Below, piece by piece: positions 61,482 to 64,000 of a stretch of 64,000 bases of DNA (position 1 is the first letter of the stretch; every line of letters begins with the position of its first letter). Below the pieces are notes generated by a model. That model saw only the letters and a program-made list of their open reading frames with translations, ran no database searches and was not told where the DNA came from. The position numbers were made by a program, and so were the translations under genes. Where the stretch lies: contig JACTAT010000195.1 in the NCBI GenBank assembly GCA_014526335.1, forward strand, positions 53,380-117,379, in the 5' to 3' direction. The stretch is from Chrysaora quinquecirrha. Taxonomy: Eukaryota > Cnidaria > Scyphozoa > Semaeostomeae > Pelagiidae.

Positions 61482-62858
61482 TTAATGTTCAAGCGTTCCT
61501 TGATCATTCTCCATAAGCACAAGTTCTGCAAAACAACGGCCACATGGCTTTATGTCTCTCTGCTGCTCCCTTTGGAATACGTAGTGGAAATGAATCATTC
61601 TCCATCTGTTATTCATCATTTCCGTTTCTCTTTCATCTTCTATGTTGTACGGCCCCCTGTATATGATTGGAGACTTGGTGGTTGCAAAGATGGGCACATC
61701 ACTTTCAATTACAATGTCGGTTGAAAAATGGTTTTTCGGCGCAGGTAGTCTAACGGTCTCGCCTTCTAGAAGCAACAGCAAATCTTTCCACGTAATGACA
61801 TCCTTGCTATACCTGAAATCTTGCAAAAGGATTATTTCTGCCTTGTCGGCACCTACCCACGCATATTTGTCATTCGCGGGGTTGTCGAACACCTTTTCAC
61901 AGAAAATGGCTTTCAGTGGCTTCAGAATGAACGTCTTAGCACAGTTGGATCGACCGTGAATCATCAAATTACGAAATTTGCCTCGCCCTGAAATCAGCAA
62001 CTCCCTTATGTAGCCAGCAAACACTAAAGGATTCAGTCCGTTGTGTCGTAGAACTTCAAGCGCACACTCGATCCAAGTTCTACTGCAGCCTCCAGTGCAG
62101 CTTTTAGCAAGTGCTTCTCGTACCTTGTCAATTCTGCTAACACTTGCTAATGCTAAAGAGGGACCTGAAGTTTTCAGCATCCAGGACTTACTAATCAATT
62201 CGTTTATTGATTTATCTGCTCTTGAGAACAAGTAGATGGCCAAATCGCACTCACCTTCCTGCTTTCTTGACTCTGCCTTTGAAAACAGTTGCTCGATGTT
62301 CGTTATGTTGTTCTTAACTATGAAATCTGATACCTCAAGATTTGTTAGCTTTCTCCTTGCCTTCATCGATACTGCTCTGCTGTTGGGACTGTCGACTCCA
62401 GTTGATTTTCTTTTTCTGCTAGCACTGCGCGCAGCCTCTGTCGAGGCCTTAGTACGTGGAGAACCAACCAAGGACAAGTCAGGGTGCTCTTTGCTGTGCA
62501 CGACCTCCTTATCTGACTTACAAACATATCGGTACGCATAGATATAATGATTGTGCGAATCAGAAAAGTTCACCACAATTCCGTATTTAGAATGGATGTT
62601 ATTTTTTACACCAGACCATTTCTTTACCCCACTAAGCTTCAAACAGCAGTGGTAGTGAACGCCATTTTCTTTGTGCTGTTCCAAGGAACAGGCCCAGTGA
62701 GAAACTTTAACTTGGCTGCTGCCTCTGTTGAACTCCTTTTCTAGCATGTCTCCAAAGCTTTGTCGTGTTGGAAATTTTTCCATATCTGCCTGTGCGTAAG
62801 TGACAAGGTATTGGCGCCTTCCAGCACGGACATCTTCCAGTAGCACAGAATCAGCCAT
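61482..62858 (-). CDS. Rep (HUH + SF3 helicase), unit 5, intact
   Basis: 458 residues from the ATG at 62858; motifs as in unit 2. Its upstream spacer has lost about 198 bp (junction near 63051), beginning about 190 bases 5' of the start. If its promoter lies there it may be weakened. Confidence 0.9.
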   Translation of the reverse strand: MADSVLLEDVRAGRRQYLVTYAQADMEKFPTRQSFGDMLEKEFNRGSSQVKVSHWACSLEQHKENGVHYHCCLKLSGVKKWSGVKNNIHSKYGIVVNFSDSHNHYIYAYRYVCKSDKEVVHSKEHPDLSLVGSPRTKASTEAARSASRKRKSTGVDSPNSRAVSMKARRKLTNLEVSDFIVKNNITNIEQLFSKAESRKQEGECDLAIYLFSRADKSINELISKSWMLKTSGPSLALASVSRIDKVREALAKSCTGGCSRTWIECALEVLRHNGLNPLVFAGYIRELLISGRGKFRNLMIHGRSNCAKTFILKPLKAIFCEKVFDNPANDKYAWVGADKAEIILLQDFRYSKDVITWKDLLLLLEGETVRLPAPKNHFSTDIVIESDVPIFATTKSPIIYRGPYNIEDERETEMMNNRWRMIHFHYVFQREQQRDIKPCGRCFAELVLMENDQGTLEH

Positions 62859-63279
62859 TTTGAAAGCATACGAATGAAAAGATTGAAAAATAGCGCGCCA
62901 CACAATTTACTTCATGTAAATCATCGCGAATTCTAATTTACATGCCGCAACAGTAATTAAATTTCTAATAGCTCTCGAAAAATCAACAACCTCTTGTGTT
63001 ACAAACAAATTTCCGCTGATATAAAGTCGAATTTCATCTTCAAAGTTAGTTAGATTTTTTGCAAAAATATATTCATTCTGAACGTTACACTACTATGTTC
63101 CCCTTCTACCCCTTTATAATATCTTTACCCTCACCCCATACCAAAAGGACTTCAAAAAAATTATGTCACCTGCTGAAAATGAATGTTGGAGTTTGTCTCA
63201 ACTCTTACAGCATATAACAAACACAATTACAATTAATCGCGAAAGAGGCGAACTCTTTGCAAAATTTTTCAATTCTCAG

Positions 63280-63501
63280 ACAACCCCTCACAAAAATTCT
63301 GAGACCGTCCCTCCTCCCCTCGACAGAGCAATGTTGTGTTGATAATTCGGTTCAGAGGCGTCTCATACACGGTGCAAGTTGATTCTAATACCAACATTGC
63401 TTTGTCAGGGAAGGGGAACAGATGGTTTACTTCGAAAAAACAAGCAAAATCATATTTGGAGAAGGTTCCAACTGGTCTCACTATATTTTGTGAGGGATTG
63501 T
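63280..63501. repeat. 222-bp module, array right edge
   Basis: Homology to the internal units stops exactly after TTTTGTGAGGGATTGT at 63501. The following base is T, where internal copies have C. Confidence 0.85.
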
Positions 63502-64000
63502 TCCGTAACACAGGGTGTGAACCATGAATTATGCCCCAGAAAATGATGCAATACGTGTTGTTTACATTTCAAAAGTCGTAAACATCCTTCCTTCCAAGAA
63601 ATATTCGGCCGTCTTTAGAAGAAGCAACCTTCAGAGAAAATTAATTAGTAAACAAGTAAACACCGATGTTTTTGGAGTCTGTGCTAATCCACTGTAGATT
63701 AAAGACCAAAGCATATTTACATTTCAGTATTAATCTTGTGAAAATTGGATTGCAGTTCCCTATTCAATAAGGACATTTATTGGTTTACGATTTTCACCCT
63801 GGACTACAAGAAACTTTCGGGACTTTTGAAATTGACTTTTATTGTTTCTGTTCCGTTTTCAGTTTCACTGACCCTTCTATGCGCCTTGATCTTGAAATGG
63901 GTTTCAAAAGTTGCGCAGAGTCATTAAAAATAGTTAAAACAGCTAGTTGTGAGACACCAGTCTAAATAATGCCGTTAATCATATAGGTCAGTAGCTGTGA
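63502..64000. other. Right flank of the array
   Basis: Unrelated to the array at its edge. From about 63540 to 63590, however, it resembles the sequence that follows the module inside the array: AAAATGATG(C/T)AA and ATTTCAAAAGTC occur in the same order with a 3-base length difference between them. Beyond that, two short overlapping frames are open and no gene is recognised. Confidence 0.4.

Larger units (their letters stand above)
42345..63501. mobile_element. Tandem array of a Rep + Tc1-transposase element, 5 units
   Basis: Units begin at 42345, 46571, 50798, 55022 and 59251 (4226, 4227, 4224, 4229 and 4029 bp), and a sixth partial unit is only the 222-bp module at 63280-63501. Units differ by scattered single-base changes and homopolymer indels, so amplification is recent. 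Each unit has, in order: the 222-bp module, a spacer, a DD34E transposase (+), an iteron/hairpin region, an HUH-SF3 Rep (-) and a spacer. Both outer edges fall exactly on the ends of the module, which carries inverted repeats ACAAYCCCTCACAAAA, then TGAGACC after 5-6 bases. No target-site duplication is visible at the outer edges (AACCA on the left, TCCGT on the right). The fifth unit has a 198-bp deletion in its last spacer (junction near 63051). Confidence 0.9.

Noticed and set aside
42345..63501. The array as an assembly duplication artefact
   Set aside because: Units carry private and shared substitutions, different indels and a unit-specific 198-bp deletion, which a simple false duplication would not produce. 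The exact copy number is still unproven.
42345..63501. A capsid or other viral structural gene in the Rep unit
   Set aside because: After transposase, Rep, iterons and module, no open frame of capsid size remains in the ~4.23-kb unit.

Overview
The window is animal nuclear DNA: AT-rich, with sparse intron-bearing genes, a 500-N scaffold gap, several satellites and many small DNA transposons. The recognisable host genes are SMIM8-like, TMEM45/DUF716-like, EFCAB10-like and a TNF-receptor-like cysteine-rich protein. Together with a Penelope-like retroelement and abundant Tc1/mariner-type short elements, this suits an invertebrate, most likely an early-branching one such as a cnidarian. That placement is inference; no diagnostic marker gene is present.

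Layout. 1-5 kb holds short inverted-repeat elements, including a foldback element nested in another repeat. About 5.1-6.4 kb is a decayed Penelope-like element (reverse transcriptase plus GIY-YIG nuclease). 9.5-14.1 kb carries one unrecognised candidate exon, an intact SMIM8 gene (+) and an intact TMEM45-like gene (-). 18-25 kb is satellite-rich: a ~129-bp satellite, an 11-bp array that appears to have grown out of it, a GTATGTAA-rich minisatellite, and about 15 copies of a ~190-bp satellite. 28.0-29.4 kb is an EFCAB10-like gene with apparent frame breaks. 32.5-36.3 kb is a TNFR-like gene whose intron holds a mariner-type element that was itself split by a very young, non-coding LTR retrotransposon. 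37-42 kb is minisatellite, simple repeats and paired MITEs.

The main feature is 42345-63501: five nearly identical ~4.23-kb units in tandem plus a closing 222-bp piece. Each unit carries a Tc1/mariner-type DD34E transposase (+) and, converging on it, a Rep protein (-) with an HUH/Y1 nickase domain and a superfamily-3 helicase, the architecture of circular ssDNA-virus and parvovirus-like replication initiators. Between the two 3' ends is a dyad of 11-bp iterons around a perfect 21-bp stem, a good candidate Rep origin. Every unit is joined to the next by a 222-bp module (220 bp in the third) with inverted-repeat ends, and the array starts and stops exactly on such a module. This looks like a transposon and rolling-circle replicon hybrid that multiplies as circles or concatemers and is bounded by transposase-type ends. 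I know of no named family with this combination. One transposase copy (the second unit) and four Rep copies are open; the other breaks are single-base changes in homopolymers, some of which could be sequencing errors.
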